Assembly (NCBI GenBank): GCA_002347685.1
Contig: DDWS01000066.1
Location: 240,360-304,359 of the forward strand
Length of the DNA stretch: 64,000 nucleotides
Source: Syntrophaceae bacterium UBA2280
Lineage (GTDB): Bacteria > Desulfobacterota > Syntrophia > Syntrophales > Smithellaceae
Reading direction: 5' to 3'
The notes below the pieces were generated by a model. It was not told where the DNA came from. It saw nothing but the letters and a program-made list of their open reading frames with translations, and made no database searches. The translations under genes were made by a program, and so were the position numbers. Positions 8,708-16,765 of this stretch are shown in pieces. Position 1 is the first letter of the stretch; every line of letters begins with the position of its first letter.

Positions 8708-11361
8708 CCGGCAATCTCTTTTAGTTTTTTGAGCGCCCCTTCCAGTGTTGAAAATTTCTCCTGGCTCTCTTTTAATTTAGCTTCTTCCTTTGTAATGATC
8801 TCCGGGGCGGCCTTGGCCCGGAAATCGCTGTTGGCAAGCTTGCGCGCGCTTTGCTCCAGATCTTTGGAAACCTTCGCCAGCTCTTTTTCCAGCCTTGTTT
8901 TCTCACCGGCGATATCCACAACGCCGGCCAGCGGGACGAATATTCTGGTTGTACCAACCACGCCGGTGGCCACGCCTTTGGGCTCGACAAGATTCACTTC
9001 GACTTTCAGGGACGCCAGATTGGACAGATTGACAATATAGCCGCTTCCTGTCTCGATGAGCGTTTTAACGGCTGCGTCGGCGGCCGAAATTAAAACACCG
9101 AGCTTATGCGAGGGCGGAATACGCATTTCGCCGCGGATGTTGCGGATGGAGGTGATGATCTCCATGAGCGTCTCCATTTCTTTTTCCGACACCTTGTTCT
9201 CCCAGGACTCCCTTACGGCCGGAAATCTGCTGACCATGATGGAATGCTCGTCGCTGTTATTCAGGGCCTGCCAGAGTTCCTCGGTTAAAAACGGCATGAA
9301 GGGGTGCAGCAGTTGAAGCATGGTGGCAAATACTTCTTTCATGGCCCTCTGGGTCACCTGCTTTTGCCCCGGACTGACTTTGCCGTATAGCGCGGGCTTG
9401 CTGATTTCCAGATACCAGTCGCAGTATTCATGCCAGATGAAATTATAGATGGAGGCGGTGGCGTCATTGAAACGATATTCATCCAGAGAGCGCGTGACCT
9501 CTTCTATCGTTTCATTGAGTTTGGCCTTGATCCAGATGTCCGGCAGCGAATCCGCGGCGGGAAGCGGCGCGGATTCGTCATAATCGGCCAGATTGTTGAG
9601 CGTGAGCTTCGCCGCGTTCCAGATTTTATTGACGAAGAACTTGTAGCCTTCGATGCGCTCCGGTGACATGCGCACGTCGCGCCCCTGCGCGGTGTAAGCA
9701 GTCAGTGTGAAACGAAACGCATCCGCGCCGTACTGATCGATCATCACCAGCGGATCGATGCTGTTGCCTTTGGACTTGCTCATCTTCTCGCCTTTTTCAT
9801 CGCGCACCAGCGCGTGAAGATAAACCGCCTTAAAAGGCACGTCTTTCATGATGTAGATGCCCATCATCATCATGCGGGCCACCCAGAAAAACAAAATGTC
9901 AAATCCGGTGATCAGAAGCGACGTCGGATAGAATGTTTTGAGCGCTTTGGTTCGTTTGGGCCATCCGAGCGTCGAAAAGGGCCACAAAGATGAACTGAAC
10001 CAGGTGTCGAGGACATCCTCATCCTGCCTGAGCGATGTGCCGCCGCAAGTCGGGCATGAATCCGGATCGACTGTGGCGACTATGATATTGCTGCAGTCGT
10101 CGCAATACCAGACAGGAATCCGGTGTCCCCACCACAGCTGCCGGGAAATGCACCAGTCGCGGATGTTGTTCATCCAGTCGAAATACGTGGACTCCCACGA
10201 AGCCGGCACGATCTTTGTTTTCTTTTTCGTGACAGCGGCCATGGCCTGTTTGGCCAGCGGCTTGATTTTGACAAACCACTGTTTGGATACCATCGGCTCG
10301 ATATCGGTTCTGCACCGGTAACACTGGCCGACGTTGTGCGCGTAAGGTTCGGTGCCGACCAGATAGCCTTCCTTTTCCAGGTCGGCCAGAACGTTCTTGC
10401 GCGCCTCATAGCGGTCCTGTCCCTTATAACGGCCGCCGTGTTCATTGATGATGCCCTGCCCGTCCATAACGGAAATGATCTCCAGATTGTGACGCTGGGC
10501 CATGGCGAAATCGTTGGGATCGGAACCGGGGGTGATTTTCACGGCGCCGGAGCCGAAATCCATCGTCACGTAATCATCGGCAATAACCGGAATTTCCTTG
10601 TTCATCAAAGGCAGAATGACGGATTTCCCGATTTTGCTCTTGTAGCGCGGATCGTCCGGATGCACGGCCACGGCGGTATCGCCCAGCATTGTCTCCGGCC
10701 GCGTGGTGGCCACGACAATCTCTCCGCTGCCGTCGGCGAAGGGATAGCGGATGTTCCAAAGGAAACTCGCATCGGAAACAAACTCGACTTCCAGATCGGA
10801 TATGGCGGTGTGGCAACGGGGACACCAGTTGACTATATAGTCGCCCTGATAGATCATCCCTTCGTTATACAGTTTAACGAACACTTCGCGCACCGCCTGC
10901 GACAGACCCTCGTCCATGGTGAAGCGCTCGCGTTCCCAGTCACAGGAGCAGCCCAGGCGTTTGAGCTGATTGATGATGACGCCACCGTACTGCTCTTTCC
11001 ATTCCCAGACACGGGCGATGAATTCCTCGCGGCCCAGATCATGCCTTGAAATGCCTTCGCGACTGAGCTTTTGTTCGACGACATTCTGCGTCGCGATGCC
11101 TGCGTGATCCATCCCCGGCATCCACAACGTGTTGTAACCCTGCATTCTTTTGAAGCGGATAATCACATCCTGAAGGGTGTTGTTGAGCGCATGCCCCATG
11201 TGGAGCATCCCGGTGACATTGGGCGGTGGAATGACGATGGAGAAAGGCTCCGCGTCGCTTTTATCCTGCGCGTGAAAATATTTATTCTTCAACCAGTACT
11301 CATACAGACGTTTTTCGGCTTCAGCCGATTCAAAGGCTTTACCCAGCTCTTTTGTGATCAT
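8704..11361 (-). CDS. valS: valyl-tRNA synthetase
   Basis: Class I aminoacyl-tRNA synthetase charging tRNA-Val. Signatures: PPPNVTGMLHMGHALN (HIGH motif), the CP1 editing domain, zinc-knuckle cysteines (CPRCHTAI; CSNIIVATVDPDSCPTCGG), GEKMSKSKGNSIDP (KMSKS), the anticodon-binding domain and a C-terminal coiled coil (last ~70 residues rich in K/E/L). 885 residues is normal. It heads the housekeeping operon read leftward. Confidence 0.97.
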   Translation of the reverse strand: MITKELGKAFESAEAEKRLYEYWLKNKYFHAQDKSDAEPFSIVIPPPNVTGMLHMGHALNNTLQDVIIRFKRMQGYNTLWMPGMDHAGIATQNVVEQKLSREGISRHDLGREEFIARVWEWKEQYGGVIINQLKRLGCSCDWERERFTMDEGLSQAVREVFVKLYNEGMIYQGDYIVNWCPRCHTAISDLEVEFVSDASFLWNIRYPFADGSGEIVVATTRPETMLGDTAVAVHPDDPRYKSKIGKSVILPLMNKEIPVIADDYVTMDFGSGAVKITPGSDPNDFAMAQRHNLEIISVMDGQGIINEHGGRYKGQDRYEARKNVLADLEKEGYLVGTEPYAHNVGQCYRCRTDIEPMVSKQWFVKIKPLAKQAMAAVTKKKTKIVPASWESTYFDWMNNIRDWCISRQLWWGHRIPVWYCDDCSNIIVATVDPDSCPTCGGTSLRQDEDVLDTWFSSSLWPFSTLGWPKRTKALKTFYPTSLLITGFDILFFWVARMMMMGIYIMKDVPFKAVYLHALVRDEKGEKMSKSKGNSIDPLVMIDQYGADAFRFTLTAYTAQGRDVRMSPERIEGYKFFVNKIWNAAKLTLNNLADYDESAPLPAADSLPDIWIKAKLNETIEEVTRSLDEYRFNDATASIYNFIWHEYCDWYLEISKPALYGKVSPGQKQVTQRAMKEVFATMLQLLHPFMPFLTEELWQALNNSDEHSIMVSRFPAVRESWENKVSEKEMETLMEIITSIRNIRGEMRIPPSHKLGVLISAADAAVKTLIETGSGYIVNLSNLASLKVEVNLVEPKGVATGVVGTTRIFVPLAGVVDIAGEKTRLEKELAKVSKDLEQSARKLANSDFRAKAAPEIITKEEAKLKESQEKFSTLEGALKKLKEIAG

Positions 11362-11392
11362 GAAACATTATTCTCCCGTCTACCCATACGCA

Positions 11393-11410
11393 AAAGGGCT
11401 TGCGCCCTTT
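11393..11410. other. short hairpin upstream of valS
   Basis: Inverted repeat AAAGGGC-TTGC-GCCCTTT lies 32 bp upstream of the valS start. It could be part of the valS leader or the far side of a terminator region. No T-box signature accompanies it. Confidence 0.3.
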
Positions 11411-11452
11411 CGAGGGGGTTATGAAATACCCCGGTTCTTTCATCAACAAACA

Positions 11453-11475
11453 GGCGGGGCAAACATCGCCCCGCC
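11453..11475 (-). terminator. probable terminator after the SLH/TPR lipoprotein gene
   Basis: GGCGGGGC-AAACATC-GCCCCGCC forms an 8-bp GC stem 26 bp beyond the stop of the 11501-12667 gene. On the minus strand it is followed by the T-rich stretch TGTTTGTTG. This fits an intrinsic terminator separating that gene from valS. Confidence 0.55.
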
Positions 11476-11500
11476 TCCGGATTCCCTGTTTTGACCGCCC

Positions 11501-12667
11501 CTAATCGAATTTCAGTTCCTCTTTGAATTTACGGATCATCAAAAGCGCGTCTACTCCTGCCACGGGTGCAAGCGGTGCGAATTCGCCGGTGGTCATATCC
11601 CTGGCTTCCATGATGCCGCGCGAGGTTACAACCATCACGGCGTTGAAGTAAGGCAGATCCGACCGCATATCGGGAAACGGCGATGTCGAACCGATAAACT
11701 TCGTTGCCAGCGCGTGGTCACCCGTCACCTTGATTAAAATGTCTTCCAGCATCATCGCGCAGGCGGCACGGGTCACCCGGTCGGCGGGATAAAAATTGCC
11801 ATCGGGATATTTTTCCAGGCCACGCACGCCGATTTTCAAAATCCCTTCCATGTCCGACTTCAGGGGGTGATCGCCAATGTCATTGGCTGTCGGCTTTTCA
11901 GAGACGTCCGCCCGGGCAGCCTTTTGCGGATCCTTAAATGAAGTGTCAAATGTTTTTGTTGTTCGCTTTTTATACAGGACATCGACTTTCAGCTCTTCCA
12001 TCAAAAGCGCCGCTGCGTCAGCCCGCGTGATGCGCTGCACCAGGGCAATCTGTCTGCCGGTTGCCGACCCGGGCATGGCGCGTGCCACTTTCTGTATAAA
12101 ATGCCACTGGACATCCGCTTCAGCGGTGTAATCCGTTTTCAATGCCAGCACTTTGGCGAACATCTCGCCTGCGGCGTTGAATTCGCAGGCGGCCTTGTGG
12201 GCCAGTCCCATAAAATAATAAGCGGGTGCGTGATTCGCGTCGATCTTCATGGCCGCGTCGAATTCAGACTGAGCCGAAACCAGCCAGTTCTTTTCGCCGG
12301 AGAATTGCGTATAAACCCGTATGCGGCTGACATGAACAAAGAGCTTGTCTTCTTTCGTTTTGGCATATTTCCAGGCTTTTTTCAGACTTTCCTGCGCGAC
12401 CTCGTTATTCCCTGCGTGCGCCTGCACCAGCGCCATGCCGCCATGCGCCTGTGAATACTTCCCGTCGAGCTGGAGGGCCAGTTCGAATTCCCGCTTCGCA
12501 TCCGCGTATTTTTCATGGCCCATCAGCTTCATTCCCGTATAGGTGTGATGCGGAGGGGTGTCGAGCTGGCTTACGGCCATCCTGGGCGCTTGCGCGCACG
12601 CAGTCCACATCAGCAGACAGACCGATAAAGCAGCCGGCGTGAAGATCCTGAAAGATAAGAAAGACAT
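11501..12667 (-). CDS. TPR and SLH-domain lipoprotein or secreted protein
   Basis: A 388-residue exported protein. The N-terminal hydrophobic segment ends at LLMWTAC (about residue 24), a weak lipobox. Residues ~45-200 contain TPR-type helical repeats (YTGMKLMGHEKYADAKREF and later copies). The C-terminal half carries S-layer-homology-like segments (ILKIGVRGLEKYPDGNFYP then DRVTRAACAMML). Such proteins bridge peptidoglycan or cell-wall polymer and the outer membrane. Its neighbours at 15653 and 16766 are also envelope proteins. Specific role unknown. Confidence 0.7.
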   Translation of the reverse strand: MSFLSFRIFTPAALSVCLLMWTACAQAPRMAVSQLDTPPHHTYTGMKLMGHEKYADAKREFELALQLDGKYSQAHGGMALVQAHAGNNEVAQESLKKAWKYAKTKEDKLFVHVSRIRVYTQFSGEKNWLVSAQSEFDAAMKIDANHAPAYYFMGLAHKAACEFNAAGEMFAKVLALKTDYTAEADVQWHFIQKVARAMPGSATGRQIALVQRITRADAAALLMEELKVDVLYKKRTTKTFDTSFKDPQKAARADVSEKPTANDIGDHPLKSDMEGILKIGVRGLEKYPDGNFYPADRVTRAACAMMLEDILIKVTGDHALATKFIGSTSPFPDMRSDLPYFNAVMVVTSRGIMEARDMTTGEFAPLAPVAGVDALLMIRKFKEELKFD

Positions 12668-12794
12668 AAGGAAACTCCTTTAAAAAAAAGGTTTCACCTG
12701 AATATAATTTAGTTTCTTCCCCGAAAAAGACGGCCTATGATTAGCGTTTGTCACGGTCGAAGTCAAGTCAATATTCACGCCGCCATGGGACGGT
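12668..12794. other. intergenic, promoter region only
   Basis: This spacer separates the SLH/TPR lipoprotein start from the miaA stop. It is AT-rich near the lipoprotein start, and no gene or strong hairpin is seen. Confidence 0.35.
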
Positions 12795-13793
12795 TCAAGG
12801 CTTTCCGGCACGGCCGCTGAAGCCTTCTTTCAGTTGATGATCCCCCGAAAGACCGCTTAAAAAATCCGCCACGGTTTTCTTAAGCGGCTCGTCGTCATCC
12901 GGCCCGAACCACTGAATATCTTTGTCAGCAGAAAACCAGGTCATCTGACGCCTGGCGTAGCGCCAGGTCTCCCGTCCGATTTGTTCGACGGCAGCACCGA
13001 GATCAAAATGGCCGTAAAGATGCGCGATCATCTGCTTGTATCCGAGTGATTGAAGGGATTTGAGCTTTTCACTGTATCCCATCGCCAGGACCCTGCGCAC
13101 CTCATCTAAAAGCCCCGCGTCCACCATTTGCTTCGCTCTGCGGACAATCCGGTCTTTGAGGTCGGAACGCGCCACCTGCAAGCCGATCTTGCAGACGCGA
13201 TAGGGGGATTCGGCAAACGCATGTTTTTCCTGCAGGGTGACAATGGACTCGCCGGTTTGTTCCAGCACTTCAAGGGCCCGGATCACCCGCACGGCGTCGT
13301 TTGGGTTAATCCGTGAGGCTGCCGCGGGGTCCTTGAGCCTGAGCACGTTAAAGAGATATTCCTTTCCATGCCTCAGTCCCATATCGCGAAAGTAGCTCCG
13401 CAGGGTTTCATCCACCGGCGGCGTCTCGATGATTCCGCACAGCAGGGCGCGGATGTACAGGCCCGTGCCCCCGACTACGAATATTGGCTTGCCCTGGCCG
13501 CAAAGTGCTTCTATGACGGCGCGCGCCTGATTTGCGTAGAGCGCGGCATTGAACTCCCCGTCGGGATTCACCACATCGATCATATGGTGAGGCACTTCCA
13601 ACCTTTCTTCCGGTGTCGGTTTAGCCGTTCCGATGTCAAGATACCGGTATACCTGCATCGAATCGGCTCCGATGATCTCGCCTGCAAACATTTTGGCCAG
13701 TTCGATCGCCAGGCGCGTTTTCCCGGTCGCCGTGGGTGAGCTGATGACGACCAGCAGCGTCTTATTTTCGTTTAAACATTCTTTCGATTTCAT
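12795..13793 (-). CDS. miaA: tRNA dimethylallyltransferase
   Basis: Adds the dimethylallyl group to A37 of UNN-reading tRNAs. The P-loop SSPTATGKTRLA, GADSMQVYRYLDIGTAKP and HHMIDVVNP are diagnostic. 332 residues, full length, with a C-terminal extension after the usual RRQMTWF core. The start lies inside mutL (32-bp overlap), so miaA is translationally linked to mutL, an order also common in other proteobacteria. Confidence 0.95.
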   Translation of the reverse strand: MKSKECLNENKTLLVVISSPTATGKTRLAIELAKMFAGEIIGADSMQVYRYLDIGTAKPTPEERLEVPHHMIDVVNPDGEFNAALYANQARAVIEALCGQGKPIFVVGGTGLYIRALLCGIIETPPVDETLRSYFRDMGLRHGKEYLFNVLRLKDPAAASRINPNDAVRVIRALEVLEQTGESIVTLQEKHAFAESPYRVCKIGLQVARSDLKDRIVRRAKQMVDAGLLDEVRRVLAMGYSEKLKSLQSLGYKQMIAHLYGHFDLGAAVEQIGRETWRYARRQMTWFSADKDIQWFGPDDDEPLKKTVADFLSGLSGDHQLKEGFSGRAGKP

Positions 13794-15558
13794 AAAGAGA
13801 AATATTCACACTGACGGGACGGCCGTGCGGACAGGTCGCGTTAAAGGGTGTGGCCTCTAGATCGCGGCAAAGCGCGGCCACTTCTTCGGTGGATAGTGAC
13901 GCATTGGCTTTGACGGCGGCGCGGCATGCCAGAGACGCGAGAATCTTTTCCCTGCGTTCGTCCAGAGAAAGAGACGCAGATCCGGCGGCCAGCTGATCGG
14001 CAATGTCCGATAGGATCTGGCAGGGCTCTGCGTGCGGCATCGCGGCGGGCATGGCTTTGACAACCACCGCGTCGCGTCCGAAAATCTCGATTTCCAGACC
14101 GACATCCAGCAATAGATTCAGCGCCGGTTCAAAAAGGCCGACCTGCGCGGTGGTCAGGCTCACCACTTCCGGCATCAACAGCGGCTGGCTTGATCCCCGG
14201 TTATGAACGGAAGCCTTGAGCCGCTCCAGGAGGATCCTTTCGTGCGCCGCGTGCTGATCAATCAGCATCACACCTTCCCGGCTTGCAAATACCAGATAGG
14301 TGTCGGCAAACTGCCCGAGATACTGACGCCCGGCAAACGTTATTTTTTCTTCGTATGAGACGGGCTCAAAGGAAGCCGGCATCTCGGACACCCCTCCCGT
14401 GCGCACGAACAAATCCTCATGGATCGCCCGCTGAAGATTCTGGCGCGAAAATACCGCGATGTTCCCCGTTTCGCCCCGATCATCTGTTTTCGGCCACCGG
14501 AAACCTGAAGCGACAGAGGCGGGTTGTCTGGGCTCAAGGCGGTAAGCAACACCCCCGGAGGCCTGCCGGAGGCCTGCCAGGGATTCGGCCACCGCACGGG
14601 ACACCAGCTCATAAATGTCACGGGCATTTTTGAAACGCACCTCCAGCTTCGCCGGATGCACGTTGATATCCACATCCGAGCCCGGTACATCCAGAAACAA
14701 GACTCCCGCAGGGTAACGACGCGGTTCGATCACCTGGCGATAGGCCGACATCACCGCGTGATTCAGACTGGCATCGCGCACAAAACGTGAGTTGACGAAA
14801 AGGTATATGCTTTTGGAATTGGATTTTGTGTACGCTGGCGTGGAAATAAAACCACTGAGCTCCAGGTCTTCTTTTTGCGCGCTTAAAGGACGGCAGTGAA
14901 GATGAAAATCCTCACCCAGGACCATGGCGATCCGTCCGGCAATGTCGCTGGCTTGCGGCGCGACAAACACTTCCCTGCCGTTGGCCAGTAAGCAAAATCG
15001 GATCTCCGGATGCGCCAGCGCCAGGCGCGCGACGGCGTCGAGACAACTGGCCTGCTCGGTGGCTTCCGTTTTGAGGAATTTGCGGCGCGCCGGAACGTTT
15101 GAGAAAATCTCCGTCACCCGTATCTGAGTTCCCGGCGGACATCCCGCGGGTGAAATGTCGCAAATGACACCGGCTTCGGCAAGCGCCATTGTTCCGGCCA
15201 GATCGTTGCGACGGCGCGTCAAAAGCTCTACGCGCGCGATGGAGGCAATACTGGCCATCGCTTCGCCGCGAAAGCCGAAAGAACCGATACGATATAAATC
15301 GTCGAGTTTTGAAATCTTGCTGGTGGCATGACGCTCGAAGACCAAAGCCACATCTTCATGCTCGATACCAAGGCCGTTGTCGATCACCGTGACCGCCTCG
15401 CATCCGCCTTTGACAATTTCGACACGGATATCGGACGCTTCCGCGTCAATGGCGTTTTCGACGAGTTCCTTGACAATCGACGCCGGCCTTTCCACCACTT
15501 CACCCGCCGCGATTTGATTGGCAACTTCTTCAGATAATGCGGTAATTCGTCTGGTCAA
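13762..15558 (-). CDS. mutL: DNA mismatch repair protein MutL (endonuclease type)
   Basis: GHKL ATPase of mismatch repair. The N-terminus has NQIAAGEVVERP, the Asn-containing KELVENAIDA, DNGLGI and GFRGEAMASI. The C-terminal domain carries DQHAAHERILLE, matching the metal-dependent nicking motif DQHAx2Ex4E, and CPHGRP; it should therefore nick DNA itself, as in species without MutH. I start at TTG 15558, preceded by AGGGG at 5 nt, which gives LTRRITALSEEVANQIAAG. An upstream ATG (15666) would add 36 non-conserved residues and overlap the next gene. Confidence 0.93.
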   Translation of the reverse strand: MTRRITALSEEVANQIAAGEVVERPASIVKELVENAIDAEASDIRVEIVKGGCEAVTVIDNGLGIEHEDVALVFERHATSKISKLDDLYRIGSFGFRGEAMASIASIARVELLTRRRNDLAGTMALAEAGVICDISPAGCPPGTQIRVTEIFSNVPARRKFLKTEATEQASCLDAVARLALAHPEIRFCLLANGREVFVAPQASDIAGRIAMVLGEDFHLHCRPLSAQKEDLELSGFISTPAYTKSNSKSIYLFVNSRFVRDASLNHAVMSAYRQVIEPRRYPAGVLFLDVPGSDVDINVHPAKLEVRFKNARDIYELVSRAVAESLAGLRQASGGVAYRLEPRQPASVASGFRWPKTDDRGETGNIAVFSRQNLQRAIHEDLFVRTGGVSEMPASFEPVSYEEKITFAGRQYLGQFADTYLVFASREGVMLIDQHAAHERILLERLKASVHNRGSSQPLLMPEVVSLTTAQVGLFEPALNLLLDVGLEIEIFGRDAVVVKAMPAAMPHAEPCQILSDIADQLAAGSASLSLDERREKILASLACRAAVKANASLSTEEVAALCRDLEATPFNATCPHGRPVSVNISLYEIERMFKRK

Positions 15559-15652
15559 AGTTTCCCCTGCATTTTTAAAATCATGAAAAAAGCCGCAGCC
15601 ATTGCGTATAGACCTGACTGCGGCGTGTAAAATCGGATTTACGAATCCGGTT

Positions 15653-16585
15653 TTAATCCAGAACAATCATCACACGGCATTGCTTCATGAAGGAAGCGTT
15701 TTGAGCCGTCGCCACGATCATCTGCGCGTCGGCATTGGAAATCACCAGATCGGCTTTTCCCGGGCCGCCGGTTTTGAGGGCCTTTACCGTAATCGGATTG
15801 GCCGTGACACGCTGATTGCTCTGGGCCGCCGTCAGATCACGCGCGTAGCCGCTCATCCCCTGGGAAACGGCGTATTCACGTTCAACATTGGCCGAACCAT
15901 AGACTTCCTTGCCATCCTCGTCAAAGATACGGGGCGACATCGCCGGCCTAGCCTGAATGCCGCGGGCATCCACCACCAATCCGGTATAGACCACCGGAGC
16001 GGGGGGTGCGGGTGCGGCCTCGACAGGCGGCGCAGGCGCGGGTGCGGAAGGGGTTTCCTGTGCCGGCGCGGGAGTCGCGGGTGCGGGCTCCGTCACGGAG
16101 GGCAGGACTTCCTTTTGTTTTTCAACAGCAAGCGGCATGACAATGCCGGAGAGATTGCCGTAAATCGGCATTCTGAGTTTGATTTCAACCGTCCCGTCGG
16201 ACATGTATTGCTGATCCACGACATACGCGCCTTTAACCAGACCCTCAACCTGCGTGTTAATCACGTCGCTTTCCACGGTGTAGTTCCGAACCAATGTGGT
16301 TGAATCCACCTGAACACCCTTTGTGATTTCCAACAGATTGCGGTAGGCGTCCACTTTCGCGGCTCGCAGTGCCATGGGCCGCGCATTGATCCGGCCGGCC
16401 GTCTGATCCGGCGGGGCGCCGATACCGACCGCTTCAATATATCCGGCAGACCAGTTCACTGAACCCTGTCCGACCTTTTCCACCCATTCGGACATGCTCA
16501 CGGTATTCTGACAAAAACCAACGGATACAGATAAAAGGAATATTGAGGCCATCACCGCGGTCAAAAAGAATCTTAACTTCATCAT
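15653..16585 (-). CDS. LPP20-like secreted protein with proline-rich hinge
   Basis: Exported protein of about 310 residues. A signal peptide follows the start (KLRFFLTAVMASIFLLSVS, cleavage near GFCQ). The middle domain (RPMALRAAKVDAYRNLLEIT, then VEGLVKGAYVV and VEIKLRMPIYG) resembles the LPP20/FlgT-N fold of envelope lipoproteins. A 45-residue Pro/Ala/Glu linker follows, then a C-terminal domain. AAGGAGGG precedes two tandem ATGs (16585, 16582); the second has better spacing. Function unknown, probably periplasmic. Confidence 0.7.
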   Translation of the reverse strand: MMKLRFFLTAVMASIFLLSVSVGFCQNTVSMSEWVEKVGQGSVNWSAGYIEAVGIGAPPDQTAGRINARPMALRAAKVDAYRNLLEITKGVQVDSTTLVRNYTVESDVINTQVEGLVKGAYVVDQQYMSDGTVEIKLRMPIYGNLSGIVMPLAVEKQKEVLPSVTEPAPATPAPAQETPSAPAPAPPVEAAPAPPAPVVYTGLVVDARGIQARPAMSPRIFDEDGKEVYGSANVEREYAVSQGMSGYARDLTAAQSNQRVTANPITVKALKTGGPGKADLVISNADAQMIVATAQNASFMKQCRVMIVLD

Positions 16586-16615
16586 ACCCTCCTTGTAGCT
16601 ATCGAAGACCGGCAT

Positions 16616-16765
16616 CTTGAAAAAAATGAATCTTTCTTCAGTTCGGGCGACAAAATAGCAAAAACAGCCGTGTGTTGCAACCCAAATTAAACGGCGTCAA
16701 TATTACGATTTATTAAGTATCATTTTCATTTTCACGCTTCTTCGCCGCCGAAATCGCCTCCGGCG
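16616..16765. other. intergenic, nothing recognised
   Basis: This AT-rich spacer upstream of the LPP20-like gene shows no clear gene, and I see no hairpin with a T-tract. It probably contains the promoter for that gene. Confidence 0.3.

Noticed and set aside
11362..11500. T-box riboswitch upstream of valS
   Set aside because: The leader is too short and lacks a T-box sequence; only a 7-bp hairpin is seen.
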